From contig NC_092686.1 in the NCBI RefSeq assembly GCF_964275005.1, forward strand, positions 15,071,696 to 15,135,695: a stretch of DNA of 64,000 bases, written 5' to 3'. The translations under genes were made by a program, and so were the position numbers. Below the pieces are notes generated by a model. That model searched no databases. It saw only the letters and a list, made by a program, of their open reading frames with translations, and was not told the DNA's origin. Positions 1 through 10,659 of this stretch are shown piece by piece. Positions within the stretch are counted from its first letter, which is position 1, and every line of letters starts with the position of its first letter. This DNA comes from Diadema setosum. Its lineage: Eukaryota > Echinodermata > Echinoidea > Diadematoida > Diadematidae.

Positions 1-1190
1 CACATGCTTTGGAGTAAAGCTTTCGTCTGTTAGATACTGCATACACAATGTCCTGTGCGATACTGCATACAGTTTGTTTGATGCTGTCATTTTCTTCTCT
101 CTCCTCATGTACCATATATCCATTCCCCCGAAAAGCAACCTCACCAGCGTGTATAGGCTGTTTGGAATGACTTGATCCACGTGTTCTTGATCAAGATCTT
201 GCCAGGTACATGAAAGACCAGGGCTGTCAAGCAGATCCTGTCTCACTCTCATGGCAATGTGAACTAGCTCATGACATGCATTTCCTGTAGTCAATCTCAT
301 CATTGGAGTATCAGAGTCTTGGCTGGACTCAGAATCAGATGAAAACAAACTTTGACACGACTTTGTCAGAGATTTTGAGATGACGTTCCCCTGGGTACAT
401 GAGCAAAGAACCTGTAGAAAGAGTCCTCACGTAACTGGCCTGTTTTCCAATTACCAACTGTATTGCTTCATAGAAAGTTGATTTCCTGCTCTGATACCTC
501 AATGGAATAGAAATACCCAAATCTATGCATGAACTCCTGAAGTTTTCCCATACATCAGACATCAGATAAACATTCCCTTTAGCAAGGCCTATGCAAAGTT
601 CCGTGCAGAGTTTAATCAGATGCTCATCAATCAAATGCTCCTGGATATTCTTCTTGCCCTCATCTTTTGTGGATCTTCGTTCGGTCATTCAAAGGTTACC
701 AAGCACCCAAGATGGTATTTAGCTCTTGCTGCTATTAAATCAGTTACCCCAGAGAGCCTCAGCTGCTTGACAGGATCATTTTGGGCCTTCCTAATGATAT
801 CTTCACTCTTTATTGCAGTCTGTACGTGATGCAATTTTGCATTTCTTTCTTCTTGGCAAAACATACATTTCGACCAGTCTATTCTACTTTCACAACTTCT
901 TGTCGTAGGTGTTGAGCTAGAAGCCTTGACATCTGTTCGTCCCTTCAGTCTATCTAGTATTCTTTCAGAGCTGAAACTAGCATAGCAATCTTTGTGCCAT
1001 CTCAATTCAGATTCACAAAATTCTTCTTGAGTGATGTTATCTAGTTTTTTTCACTACTTCAGCATATTTAGTGTCTTGCAGTTTTCTTCTTCGCTGACCA
1101 ATGTCCCATGTTCTTTTTCCTCCATCTGTTGAAGAAAGATGAAGTTCACCTTCCCTTTTGTTGTAAAAAAAGCATTGCAATCCGACAGGA
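1..1190 (-). pseudogene. Broken copy of an uncharacterised multicopy Cys/His-rich protein family
   Basis: Several open stretches on the minus strand read like one protein family: a segment with LRWHKDCYASF, then SKCMFCQEE, then AKYHLGCL, and near the window edge IAQDIVYAVSNRR. From memory, this order (a His/Cys pair, a CxxC-like FCQ motif, a second HxxC, then an SxxQDI motif) occurs in large uncharacterised proteins present in many copies in cnidarian, mollusc and echinoderm genomes. The copies are often damaged, which suggests dispersal by a mobile element, but I cannot name the element or a function. This copy is broken and runs off the left edge. The family assignment is pattern recognition, not a search result. 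Confidence 0.45.
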
Positions 1191-3684
1191 TTTTAACGTT
1201 GACGCTTTGGCTTCAAAGTATATATAGGATCAATCTCCATGATCTATGCTGTTAGGCACTGTGATCTTAATAACGCTGCCTTCAAAATTGAAAATGTATC
1301 CAATTCTACTGTAAATCACATTAACAAAGTAGTTTTGTGGACATTTCAATATCGGTCATTGCTGTACTTCAGCACTAAAGAACTAAGAGGAATCACATAT
1401 GAAATCAAATTTACACCTCATCTAGCGTAAGTAATAATTCCCAATAAAATACGTACTAAAGTCAAATATGTTGTGAATACACTTGAAAACAGGAAATGAA
1501 GGCATCCCTTGTGTGTAGGAAGTGAGGTTCCAATGATGCCCTGCATTCAGACGTTGGTTGCTGACTGGATAGCCTGGCAGGGCTGTTCCTGGAGGGAAGG
1601 GGGGGGGGGACAGAGAGGTAGAGGAATGACATATTTGCTTATTCGTGGTGAAACAAACATGTTATTTTTTATTTTAACGGCAAAATCAAAGGTTAAATGG
1701 CAAAAGTAATGATAAAGACACACAGAACTAATGTCTCCTTTGACATATTGATTCTATATGCTAGAAATGACACATTTAAACGCTTGCTATTATAAGGATT
1801 AAAAAAAAAAAAGATTATATAAATCTAAAACATTATTGAGCTTAACTCCAGGTCACTAAGTAGTCAAGAGCTATTTCTAGCTAGCATCACACTAAAACAT
1901 TTAGTACCATAAGATCACATTACTACACATTATTTAAGCGATAAATACAAATATCCATTTTTTGCATTTTAAACAATGTGAACGAAGTGCAAGCCTGATA
2001 ATGCAGTTTCGTACAATTTTGATTTGAGGGAGAAAGCAACATTGTAATGGTTGGATGACTGCTGAGACCTTTGACCTATCTAAGCTTGAAACTTGTCAAG
2101 GCCCCATTGCAAAATGTTATGGTAATTGTCATCAAAAGATAACTACCATGGTTACTATCTTCGCAGTCAATAAAAATTAGAGTTTCAGTGGGAGTTACCA
2201 TCAGCAGCAGAACCACCATTATTGTATCTTTAATGCAACAAATCACATCTCTTCTATATAAAACCAAGTTTAGTGTGAAGAATGAAAACGGGACAGATGT
2301 GTGGAATGTACCCTGAGACATAATTTGCCTCTTTCAACCACCTTGAACAAAGACTTAATTAAAAAAAAAAAAAGGATTAGAAACAAATTCATGTGAATTT
2401 TGATTGGAGTAACTTACTATAATAGACCCTAGGTACAATACCGGTACATGTACAACATACTTCTATTCTCGGGTGAAAATGGACTGTTTTTATGCTAAAT
2501 AAACAATCAAAAGTCAACATAATCATGATCAAAAAGGTTCAACTAAATATCCAGTCGCATTTGAAGCTTAGAAGTTACCATTGTTTACTTCCTTGATTCC
2601 TTTTGAAAACAGATTACAGGGTGGATGTAACGATGAAGACAGCAGTCAAGACATCTGTCTCTTTTCTTTCTCTTCTGCATAGATTCACCTTTTCCGTTCT
2701 TTGCTGTTTCTAGTTCAAAGAGAATTAGTCAGACCTTCAAAAATTATTCTTCTTGAAGTGTGACAGGAAACAGAAGAAACAAAAGCAAACACATTCAGCA
2801 TACAGATGATATTAGATAAGATTCTATAAATGAAGGGGTTGGTCTTTGTGTCACTTCCACAAACCATGTACATATCTGTCCTTCAGTATTTCTTATTATT
2901 TTCATCATCTTTGATACTACATGCATTTTTGATAAAAGTCATCTTCACCGTAAACTTTTGTAATTCCTCTAACAAATATTTGATAACATAGTGTTTTCAT
3001 TTTTCTGTGCGTTAAGATAAAATTTATCTTTGTTAATTTTAAAATATGCAAATAAATTTGTAAAATGAGGTAATCAACTTGGCTTTTGATAAATTTCTAA
3101 CTTCTAATCATTAAAACTTACTTGTGAGAGCTAGTAAGGATAAAGGATTCACAGATTAGATCCAGGCAGGATATTGGCATCTCTCCCTCTCACTCTAGTT
3201 GTGTGTCATCTGCAAGTTGACATGTCCATGTGTTGCTCAAACCTTGATGAAAACAACAGTGCAACAAAATTTAAAAATAAGTTAATTTGAAACTAAAGAT
3301 GTATTTCAATCTGTTCACACTCTAAATTTGTGTCTCTGCCAAGTGCACTTGATAAATATATTTCATACCAATCTGAGTTGGTTTCAGATGATTATGTTTA
3401 ATTCTTACATTATCTCCTCTTCAGTAAATACAAGTCTGCTCGTTCAGGGGACTCTTCACAATAATAAATTTATATTTTCAATTTTCATATTTTCCTTGTA
3501 ACTAGTTTTATGATGTATTGTAAATATAGATGTTTCTCCTTTTTAATAATTTATTTTTGCGAGCAAAGTAAAGTAATGTAGTTGTCTATATGAAAACATA
3601 GTTGTCACAGATCATTTTATGAACATTTTCAGTTTCGTACACTCTGCACTTTCTTGTAAAGTAGAAATAGTAAAGGATTTTTAT
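1191..3684. other. Non-coding AT-rich stretch, nothing recognised
   Basis: About 2.5 kb of AT-rich sequence with short A runs (1801-1812, 2361-2373) and a G run near 1600. Open frames are short, lack domain-like composition and have no convincing splice partners. I see no gene, RNA gene or bounded repeat here. It may be intron or flank of the THUMPD3 gene, whose first exons lie upstream if the gene is complete. Confidence 0.5.
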
Positions 3685-3783
3685 TTACACTTGGGCAAGT
3701 CGGGATGTGTCTCTCGGATCCCTCTCTGTGGCACAGCTGGAAGGCCAGCAAGACTCTGTCAGTCCACTTGGTAGAACAACTAG
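3685..3783 (-). CDS. Possible terminal coding exon of an unidentified gene
   Basis: Read on the minus strand, a TTTTCAG acceptor is followed by 99 bases that stay open for 32 codons in frame zero (LVVLPSGLTESCW near the start, DTSRLAQV at the end). They close with TAA directly overlapping an AATAAA polyadenylation hexamer. This is what a last exon can look like. No partner exon was found upstream on the same strand and the peptide matches no family I know, so it may be chance. Confidence 0.2.
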   Translation of the reverse strand, partial: LVVLPSGLTESCWPSSCATERDPRDTSRLAQV

Positions 3784-3962
3784 CTGAAAATATCAATCAT
3801 CAATAGTTCAATGATTATTGATTACCTAGTACAGGATTATGAATTAACAATGAAATTTAAACTGCAAGAAGCAAGAATGATACTGAAAATAAATTGGTTT
3901 TGAAAAGAAATATTTGCATAGACATAATTTTCCTTATTCCCTTAGAAAATTGATAAATTTTA

Positions 3963-4331
3963 CCCAGAAGCGGATCTAGAGGGGGGGTTGGGGGGGTTGC
4001 AACCCCCCCCCCCCAAAAAAAAAAAAAAAAAAAAAAAATCCAGGGACCATTTTTTTTATCTTATTTTTTTTCTTAAACTTGTAATTTTATTTTTTTCTAT
4101 TTATGGCAATGACCTCTATACCAAAAATAGTGGTGTTTTAGATGCAAGAAAACGCCATTTTCACACACAGATTTTCAAAAATTCTCCCTACTGTGGGAGG
4201 GGGGACACCCCCTCCCACACCCTCCCCCCCCCCCTCGCTCGCTCCGCTCGCTCGGGCTCGGTCCCTACGCTCCCTCGCATACCGCCCCCAACCTCCTCCT
4301 TTATAAAAAGCTAGATCAGCCCCTGTTACCT
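3963..4331. mobile_element. MITE-like element with GC-rich core and imperfect inverted ends
   Basis: The left end reads CCAGAAGCGGATCTAGA and the right end, reverse complemented, ACAGGGGCTGATCTAGC, an imperfect inverted pair. Inside are G and C runs, a long A run at 4014-4038 and a GC-rich module (about 4190-4285) with CTCGGGCTCGG and CGCTCCCTCGC. The same module recurs in reverse orientation at about 4659-4752 inside the neighbouring hAT element. No coding sequence is visible. Family and target duplication are unclear. Confidence 0.45.
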
Positions 4332-5034
4332 CTTTACGCAAATCAACATACAAGATTTTTACTACATCAAATTGGTCTATGGCCTAGGCCTACTCAGTAA
4401 TAGACAATAGTCTACACAACTTTGTACAAGAAATTACTCTCAGTCTAACTAACGTTAGTACACATTAAGATGAATGTAGGTTTCCTAAGACCAAGATTTT
4501 AGCAAACAGCTAGAGACCTTTACTGATCACATTAGACTAACAATAGCAAAATCTTGCATTAGCAGACCCACAAGGTCTCAGCCCATGTATAGTGCTAATC
4601 TCTGGATCTGCATCTGAATGCATACTTGCCAACATTCTGAAATCCTGAAGAGGTAGATTTTGCGAGGGAGCGAAGCAACCAAGCCCGAGCTAAGTGAGGG
4701 GGAGGGGGGGGGGGGGAGGGTGTGGGAGGGGGGTGTTCCCCCTCCCACGGTGTGGACTTTTTTTGTTTTTCAATATCAAAATATAAGATTTGGTGCATGC
4801 TTTTTAACCTTTTTAAAGGGTTCTTGGTATTGATTAAAAAAAAACATATAATCCATGTATGTAAATCTATAAACTATTTTGTAGACTATGCATATAAAAA
4901 TAAAATCAGACATATTGGTAAATAATTTTTGTAGGCTAAGCATAGCTATGTGAAAAAGTAATCAAACATATTGGCAAATAATTTATCCCCTTATAGTGTA
5001 CTTTCTATTGTGGAGCTAGTTTGACGAATAATAT

Positions 5035-5199
5035 ACAAATAATGACTGCTTATGAGGGCACAGTTAAAATTATGGGCCCAAGGTGATGTGAAAACCGTAA
5101 CTATGCCCGAAGCGAAGCTGAGGGCATGGTTAAGGTTTTCACATCACCGAGGGCCCATAATTTTAACTGTGACCCGAATGTCAAGCAGTTATTATTTGT
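5035..5199. repeat. Long-armed foldback (hairpin) sequence
   Basis: Two arms of roughly 70 bases are near-perfect reverse complements, separated by a core of about 13 bases (GAAGCGAAGCTGA). The arms share GTTAAAATTATGGGCCC and GGTGATGTGAAAACC, the latter inverted on the right as GGTTTTCACATCACC. The outermost bases ACAAATAATGACTGCT pair with AGCAGTTATTATTTGT. It lies inside the hAT relic. It could be an independent foldback element or a palindromic part of a larger non-autonomous element ending near 5560, where GGGCACAGTTA recurs. Confidence 0.65.
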
Positions 5200-5552
5200 T
5201 TTATATACCGAAAATATAGATTCCGAAATATAGATACCGAAAATATAGATTCTAGTCTCTTTTACAGCACTCGTAATCAATGCTGATCGAGAGCGCGGCG
5301 GTCGTATCACTGGTGCATACAGTGATGTGTACAGTGTACGTTGTTACGTGTATGTACTACGGGGTTGCGATTGTCTCCAAACCAGTCTGCTAGTCTCTTT
5401 TACAGCACGCTGATTGAATGCGCGGCGGTCGTATCATTGGTGCGTACATATGAGCGATCTACGTGTACGGGGTCGCGACTGTCTCTAAAACCTATTTACT
5501 AACTGTGCCCGGGCCCCGGTCACAGTAACTCAAAAATAGGGCACAGTTATTT

Positions 5553-5957
5553 TCATGACTCCCCTTTTAACCAATCAGATGAGAGGATTCTAGAAATGAG
5601 GTATATAACACATAATGTTGCCCTCACCAAATCTAAATTAATTAGCAGATGTTGCGGATTCCTGTCGTTGTTGCATACACACCATCTCTTGAGTGTCCTT
5701 CTTTGCCCGTTAATACCAAGTTGCGATCTCATGCTCGTTGCCATTTTATTGACCATATTGAAAATGGTCTCGCATCTGGCATTTGAATGAGGAATGAGAA
5801 GAAGGTACGTTGCTAGTTTTGACAGTTTAGGGAACCTTAGGGAATTATCCTCCACATTCCTGAGTAGGCTAAGCTCATGCCAGAACTTGTCTATGCGGTC
5901 ATCCTTTACTTCTGGCAAGTCAGTGGCACACTGAAAATCACATAGTTCAGGTGACAA
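5553..5957 (-). pseudogene. hAT transposase C-terminal dimerisation region (fragment)
   Basis: The 134-residue open frame contains IDKFWHELSLLRN, FPKLSKLATYLLLIPHSNA, CETIFNMVNK and MRSQLG in order. This is the pattern of the hAT C-terminal dimerisation domain: Trp, then FPxLxxLAxxLLxIPxSNAxxExxFS, then RxxL. Full hAT transposases run to roughly 600 residues with an N-terminal BED zinc finger and an RNase H-like core; neither is visible here. About 60 residues at the C-terminal end of the frame do not look like the family. Its position inside matching TIRs supports origin from the host element. It should not be annotated as a host gene. Confidence 0.75.
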
Positions 5958-6260
5958 GAAGTCAAGTTGGTCGTCTGTAAAAATTCACATACTACGTTTA
6001 ATACAATCACGTACGGTACGTACACGGCCGGCTGGGATCATGCCACGCGTATGCCGCATCGGCCGCACCACGCACACGTGAGCTACCAAAACATTACAAT
6101 TATGCGTGGTTCTAGCTACACGTACACGTGTACAGTAAGTCTTGCACGCACATAGATATGATAGAGACTAGTGCGCCACTGCAGTGTGCATACATGTGTG
6201 CATATTAGAAGACTGAATACGGCGTTTTTGAGGAATGAGTTCCTTAAAATTATTATTAGT

Positions 6261-7054
6261 ACAGTAAGGGTACCGGTTTTCGACACTTTAGCACATTTCC
6301 TTGTTTACCATCAATACTGCACCGTTTTACCTCGGAATTTCGATATGAAGTTGAGCTACAAAGGCCAATAATAATATGCCTTGAACGAATTCCAATTTGA
6401 ATGCACTCGTGTTCAATTTTAGCGATTTCCGTCACGCCGTCGCTGGCATCAGATTTCGACACCCAGCATCATTTTTCGACACAACCACAGCACGCGTCAC
6501 GCATAAATCACATGGCGCGTACAGTATGCGTACACTGCATTGTGGACGCAAACCAGCAAAGTACCGGCGCAAGAACTTGTTGTTTCCTCTATAATGTGTC
6601 TTATTATGGGAATGTCGAAATCTGGTGCCACATTCTCAAAGCCAACTCTTTCTACAACTTTGCTCATTTATCACGAATTCAGCCATGAAATTACTAAAGA
6701 CGATTATGAAGTCAAACATCAGGATTTGGCAAACAAACTGATACTGAAGTAAGATAACTGGCGTGGGTGAATTTCATTTTACGGCGATGTATACAAAATG
6801 CGTCATATTGTTTGAACCCCTGAAAATGGCCGACATCAAAATTTCTGCTGACACTGTGTTGCTTTTCTCCTAAATATTCTACTGTCGGATTATGATGACA
6901 AGTGACAAACGGTGTTTATATAAGACTGGAAATGTGATTGATAACTTGGTTGATTGTTGAAGTCAGACGTTTGTGTTGAGTATAAAATTTAATAAGAATT
7001 ATCTGCTGGGTGTCGAAATCTGGGTCCTGTCGAAAACTGGTGCACTAACGGTAT
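6261..7054. mobile_element. Probable nested MITE with TTTTCGACA subterminal repeats
   Basis: The left border ACAGTAAGGGTACCGGTTTT is mirrored by the right border, which reverse complements to ATACCGTTAGTGCACCAGTTTT, with roughly 20 of 25 positions agreeing. GTCGAAATCTGG and its reverse complement recur near both ends (about 6449, 6612, 7009), as subterminal transposase-binding repeats often do. The interior is non-coding. It sits inside the hAT relic, so it was probably a later insertion. I found no clear target duplication. Confidence 0.4.
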
Positions 7055-7279
7055 TCTAATTACTAGCTTATTTTAGGGAATCAACGCACAATGAAGGGAA
7101 AATATGACTTCCATTTCATTTTATGGTACCTAGGTTTGCTACAAAATCGGTAGATCAGAAGAGAAAATCGGTAGCTGGTCAAAACCTCTAAAAAGCGGTA
7201 ATAGTCTACCGCCCAAAACAGTAGAGTTGGCAAGTATGTGAATGATGTCTTTCAGAACCAACTTTAATCTCCCAAACTG

Positions 7280-7674
7280 ATAAAAATCATGCCAGTAAAA
7301 CTGCATTTAGATTTAGATCTAGGTCCTGATTTAGTTCTAGACACAGATCTAGAGATTAGAGTTTGTAGAACTTCCTCTGGGCCTACTACCGTTAGGTAGC
7401 CTCTAGGTCAAGGGTCTAGGCCAAGTCTACTGCACTAGTCAACTACGGGCTAGGGTCTAGGAGATAGTAGGATTGTTTTACTTATGTACCGGTATGTGTA
7501 AGAGAAGAGCTTTAGTGACTAGAACTCTAGATCTAGAATCTATCATCTAACGTTAGATCTAGACTGTAGACAGAGAAGTAGAGTTGTCCTCTCAGGCTTT
7601 CAGAAAATATGCAAAACAAGTATAGGCCTAACTAGAAGATAGACACATCTAACAGTTAACGTTAATGCTCAAGA
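7280..7674. repeat. Low-complexity belt of self-complementary words
   Basis: The stretch is built from recurring palindromic words: CTAGATCTAG variants, TAACGTTA and TAGGCCTA, spaced irregularly. It is not a tandem repeat with a fixed period. The same vocabulary resumes at 8450-9670 and appears briefly at 4440-4460 and 36340-36475. No coding sequence is present. Confidence 0.5.
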
Positions 7675-7676
7675 TA

Positions 7677-8445
7677 TGTGACCCGCTACAACAAAATGGT
7701 CCTAAAGTCGCGCACGGTCAAAGCCATGAAAATCGAGTTTGAAGTTAGAGCATCAAAATTGGTCAAAACTTACGATTTTCTGAATTTGACATATTATTAG
7801 AGTCTGACATGTCTTCTATCGTCTGTCAAAATTTTGAGACAAAATGGTGAAAGGAAAGACCAAAAAATAGCGTTTTTCTGGGCCATGTTTTTTGGCGTTT
7901 CAACGAAGCAGAAACTGGTTCGAACATTTGGATTGAGCGCCACAGATAGGCTCCGCCCCTAACAACGACCAGAGTGATCTCATTGGTCAGTTTGCTGTTT
8001 GCCGCTAACCGAAGCGTGAAGCTCGCACACTGCCTAGTCGACTGGTGCGTGCTGGCAGGGTGCGCTATGCCCAGCCGCTTCTCCTCGCATCCTGGTCACT
8101 GATTGGTCGGTGAGGAGACCGCTGACGTTGTGTTTGAATAAGCATTTCGGGGGTTGCTAGGGCTTACCTTCTATTGTCCGGAGGTGAATACTGACTTGCG
8201 TGTCCTTTGATCGTGATTGCGTCGCAAGGAGATCATTTAGGGCGCTTTTCTCGAAACAGTGATTTCCCAGACGTCTCGACATGCTCTCTTTTAAACATCG
8301 ATATCTCCACAGCCGATTATTTTTATAAGATGTGTTATACATCAATTGAAAGCAGAAAGATTCGGAAAATGTGTCATGCAATTTTCAAATAATCGGCCTC
8401 ACCCGACTTTAGGACCATTTTGTTGTACCCTGGTAGCGGGTCACA
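7677..8445. mobile_element. TA-flanked MITE with long TIRs (Tc1/mariner-like target)
   Basis: The ends read TGTGACCCGCTAC and GTAGCGGGTCACA, with TA outside each end (7675-7676, 8446-8447). The inverted similarity continues inward through ACAAAATGGTCCTAAAGT on the left and ACTTTAGGACCATTTTGT on the right, about 40 bases with small gaps. A TA duplication points to the Tc1/mariner/pogo superfamily. The 769-bp interior has no transposase. Short open frames inside have no recognisable domain. Confidence 0.75.
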
Positions 8446-8738
8446 TATAGCGTTAGAGTTAGAAACTCTAGACCTACCGGAGCTTAGAGCCCTAACGTTA
8501 GGTAAGATTGACTTTGGTCTAGGTCTAACACTGATAGAACCTAACTTCTCGACTCTAACCTGTGTTAGAACTGGATGTAGAGCCTAAGCCGACCTGGGTC
8601 CTTGATCGACAGTTCAAACGTTAGCAGATGTATCATGTAGAAAAGAATAAGTTGTGGGGGGGGGGGGCTACACAAATCTAGATCTAGGCCTAACGGTTAG
8701 GGCTTAGCCTACACGCACCAGTAATGTTAGGCCTAAAA

Positions 8739-8862
8739 CATACTTGCCAACTCTACCAGTACCGCTTTTGAAAGATTTCATTAGCATTCAAGCTAGTGCT
8801 GCTCGCATAGGCATCCTGAAGTCTACCGCTTAATTTTTCAAATGAAAATGTTGGCAAGTATG
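8739..8862. mobile_element. 124-bp hAT-related MITE
   Basis: It begins CATACTTGCCAAC and ends GTTGGCAAGTATG and is flanked by CCTAAAA on both sides (8732-8738 and 8863-8869); with one base of slack the duplication is the 8-bp CCTAAAAC typical of hAT. Its left subterminal bases (CTCTAC then ACCGCTTTT) resemble the right end of the hAT relic at 4621-7238 inverted, and its right end (AATGTTGGCAAG) resembles that relic's left end. It is therefore probably a deletion derivative of the same family. Confidence 0.75.
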
Positions 8863-9395
8863 CCTAAAACTAGGCCTAGATTTCTAGCAGATGTAGTAAC
8901 TGTCTAACGTTAGACTCTAAGAATAGATCTAGACCATATAGTCTAACGTTAGGTCTCGTAGGGCCTAGGCCTAATTCTAGACAATATTGGTCTAGGGCCT
9001 AGAATCTAGATCTAGTAATCTAGGACCGTTTTGCCACGTAGACTAGATCCAAGGCAAGGGTTTATCATATTTGAGTCCTTATAGTCACATAAAATCAAAG
9101 TGTGTGACTTTTTCATGTTGCTAGTAGGCCTAACACGTTACTGTCTAACGTTAAACATAAAGACCCTAACAAATAGGTTTGTGACAATACTAACAAGTTC
9201 GTGATGCACGGTCACTGATCTTCGTTAGACTAGACAAACTCGGGGGGGGGGGGGGATGTCATGGTTTTAAATGGACACAATTAATCCGGGGTAGAACTAA
9301 AATCTACACCATTGCACTGTAACGTCAGAACTAACGTTAAAATCTAACGATACATAGACTTAGACCATATCCCTAACTTTTAGGCCTCGATTCGA

Positions 9396-9523
9396 CTGCA
9401 ACAAGCGGTGAGCCCGAACGAAAAGCCAGTTACTAGAACCTACTGCCTGCTAACAGTTAGGAGCTTACCCAGTTTACAATTAACGTTCCATTATCCAGTG
9501 TTTCGTGTTCGGGCTTGTTGCAG
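9396..9523. repeat. Short foldback element
   Basis: The left arm CTGCAACAAGC plus GCCCGAACG and the right arm CGTGTTCGGGCTTGTTGCAG are reverse complements apart from a 5-base insertion in the left arm. The loop is about 80 bases. It may be a small MITE, but no target duplication is clear. Confidence 0.5.
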
Positions 9524-9670
9524 TAGACCTAACGTTAGACGTCCAACGTTATACGTAGGCATAATGTTGGATCTAACATTAGTGTTTAACGATGTTACTC
9601 TAACCTGTGCAATAGATTTTTAGTAGAAATAGCAGTTGAAATGTAACGTTAACGTTAGATATAACTGGTT

Positions 9671-10659
9671 TTTTTCTGTCTTCTAACAACGTTATTCTTT
9701 TATACTGGCAAGGGTGCTTGATTTCGTCAGACATGGGACCGGTGCGAAATCCAATAATGTTAGTCGTTTTTACGTGTTCTGTTACAAGGTGACCATCTCG
9801 GCCTACTAACGTTACACTATAAAGTATGTAGAAAAACCGTGACAAATATATAAGTTAGATATCTAACTAAAAGATCAAAATTGATTCCTTATGTAATTCA
9901 GCAGATAATCATACTAGTTTACTTACATTTTGATGTATCTTGATTATCTTTAACAGTTAGTTTCTTTAACCGTGTCTCCAAGTTCATGGCCAAAACAGCT
10001 AGCGGCCTCCAAAAGTCTAGCTATAGCTATCGATATCATATCTGCGATGCACTATGCACGCACTTGCCATCCCGCGCGCGAGCAGAGGGGTTACTTGAAA
10101 AGCTCAAAAACGAATTTTCTTTGTATGTAGGTGTTCGGAATTGTGACAAAAAAGAACTTATTTTTCAAGAAAACCTGAGAAAATACAGGCATATTCAATT
10201 AATGAAACATCTGTAGTTTCATAAAACGGAAATTGTTATTGAATTAGATTTAAGTTAGCTTAGAAATGCAAACTTTACGAAACAGTAGTAATTCCAAAAA
10301 TATTATTTCAAGAAAGCAACACATATTTATTTGAGACTCCCATATATTGATGTAGAAAATGACTTTTTAAAATGCCCAGAAAAACACATTTAAACCTGCA
10401 TTCTCATCTAAAGTGACAATTGAAATTTTTGATCTTCCAAATATGAATTGAATGCAAGCAAAAAATAAAAATCTTGATTTTTGACATGCTTCTGAATTTT
10501 GAGCTATGGGATATGTAAAAGACATTTTTCGGCAAAAATATGCTTGACATCCGGCCATACGCTATTCCTCAGTATTTTTGCAAGACTTTCAGCATGAGAA
10601 TGGAGCATTAACAAAAAATGCCGTCGAATCCTTATCTAGAGCCTTTTTTGAGGTTTGGC
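9671..10659. other. No recognised feature
   Basis: AT-rich sequence with one 76-codon open frame (9986-10216, plus) that resembles no family I know and lacks convincing splice borders. Nothing else is supported. Confidence 0.4.

Larger units (their letters stand above)
4621..7238 (-). mobile_element. hAT-type DNA transposon relic with TIRs
   Basis: The element starts CATACTTGCCAAC and ends GTTGGCAAGTATG, a perfect 13-bp terminal inverted repeat. TGAATG lies immediately outside both ends (4615-4620 and 7239-7244), giving a 6-bp match where hAT elements usually make 8-bp duplications, so two bases may have changed. The only transposase trace is a C-terminal dimerisation segment on the minus strand (5553-5957). 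The interior also holds a foldback (5035-5199), a near-tandem duplication around 5225-5470 and a probable nested MITE (6261-7054). It is a dead relic. The 124-bp MITE at 8739-8862 shares its ends. Confidence 0.75.
8446..9670. repeat. Second belt of TAACGTTA / CTAGATCTAG / TAGGCCT words
   Basis: The same vocabulary as at 7280-7674 covers most of this stretch and is broken by the 124-bp MITE (8739-8862) and a small foldback (9396-9523). Poly-G runs occur near 8657 and 9242. Nothing coding was seen. Confidence 0.5.
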
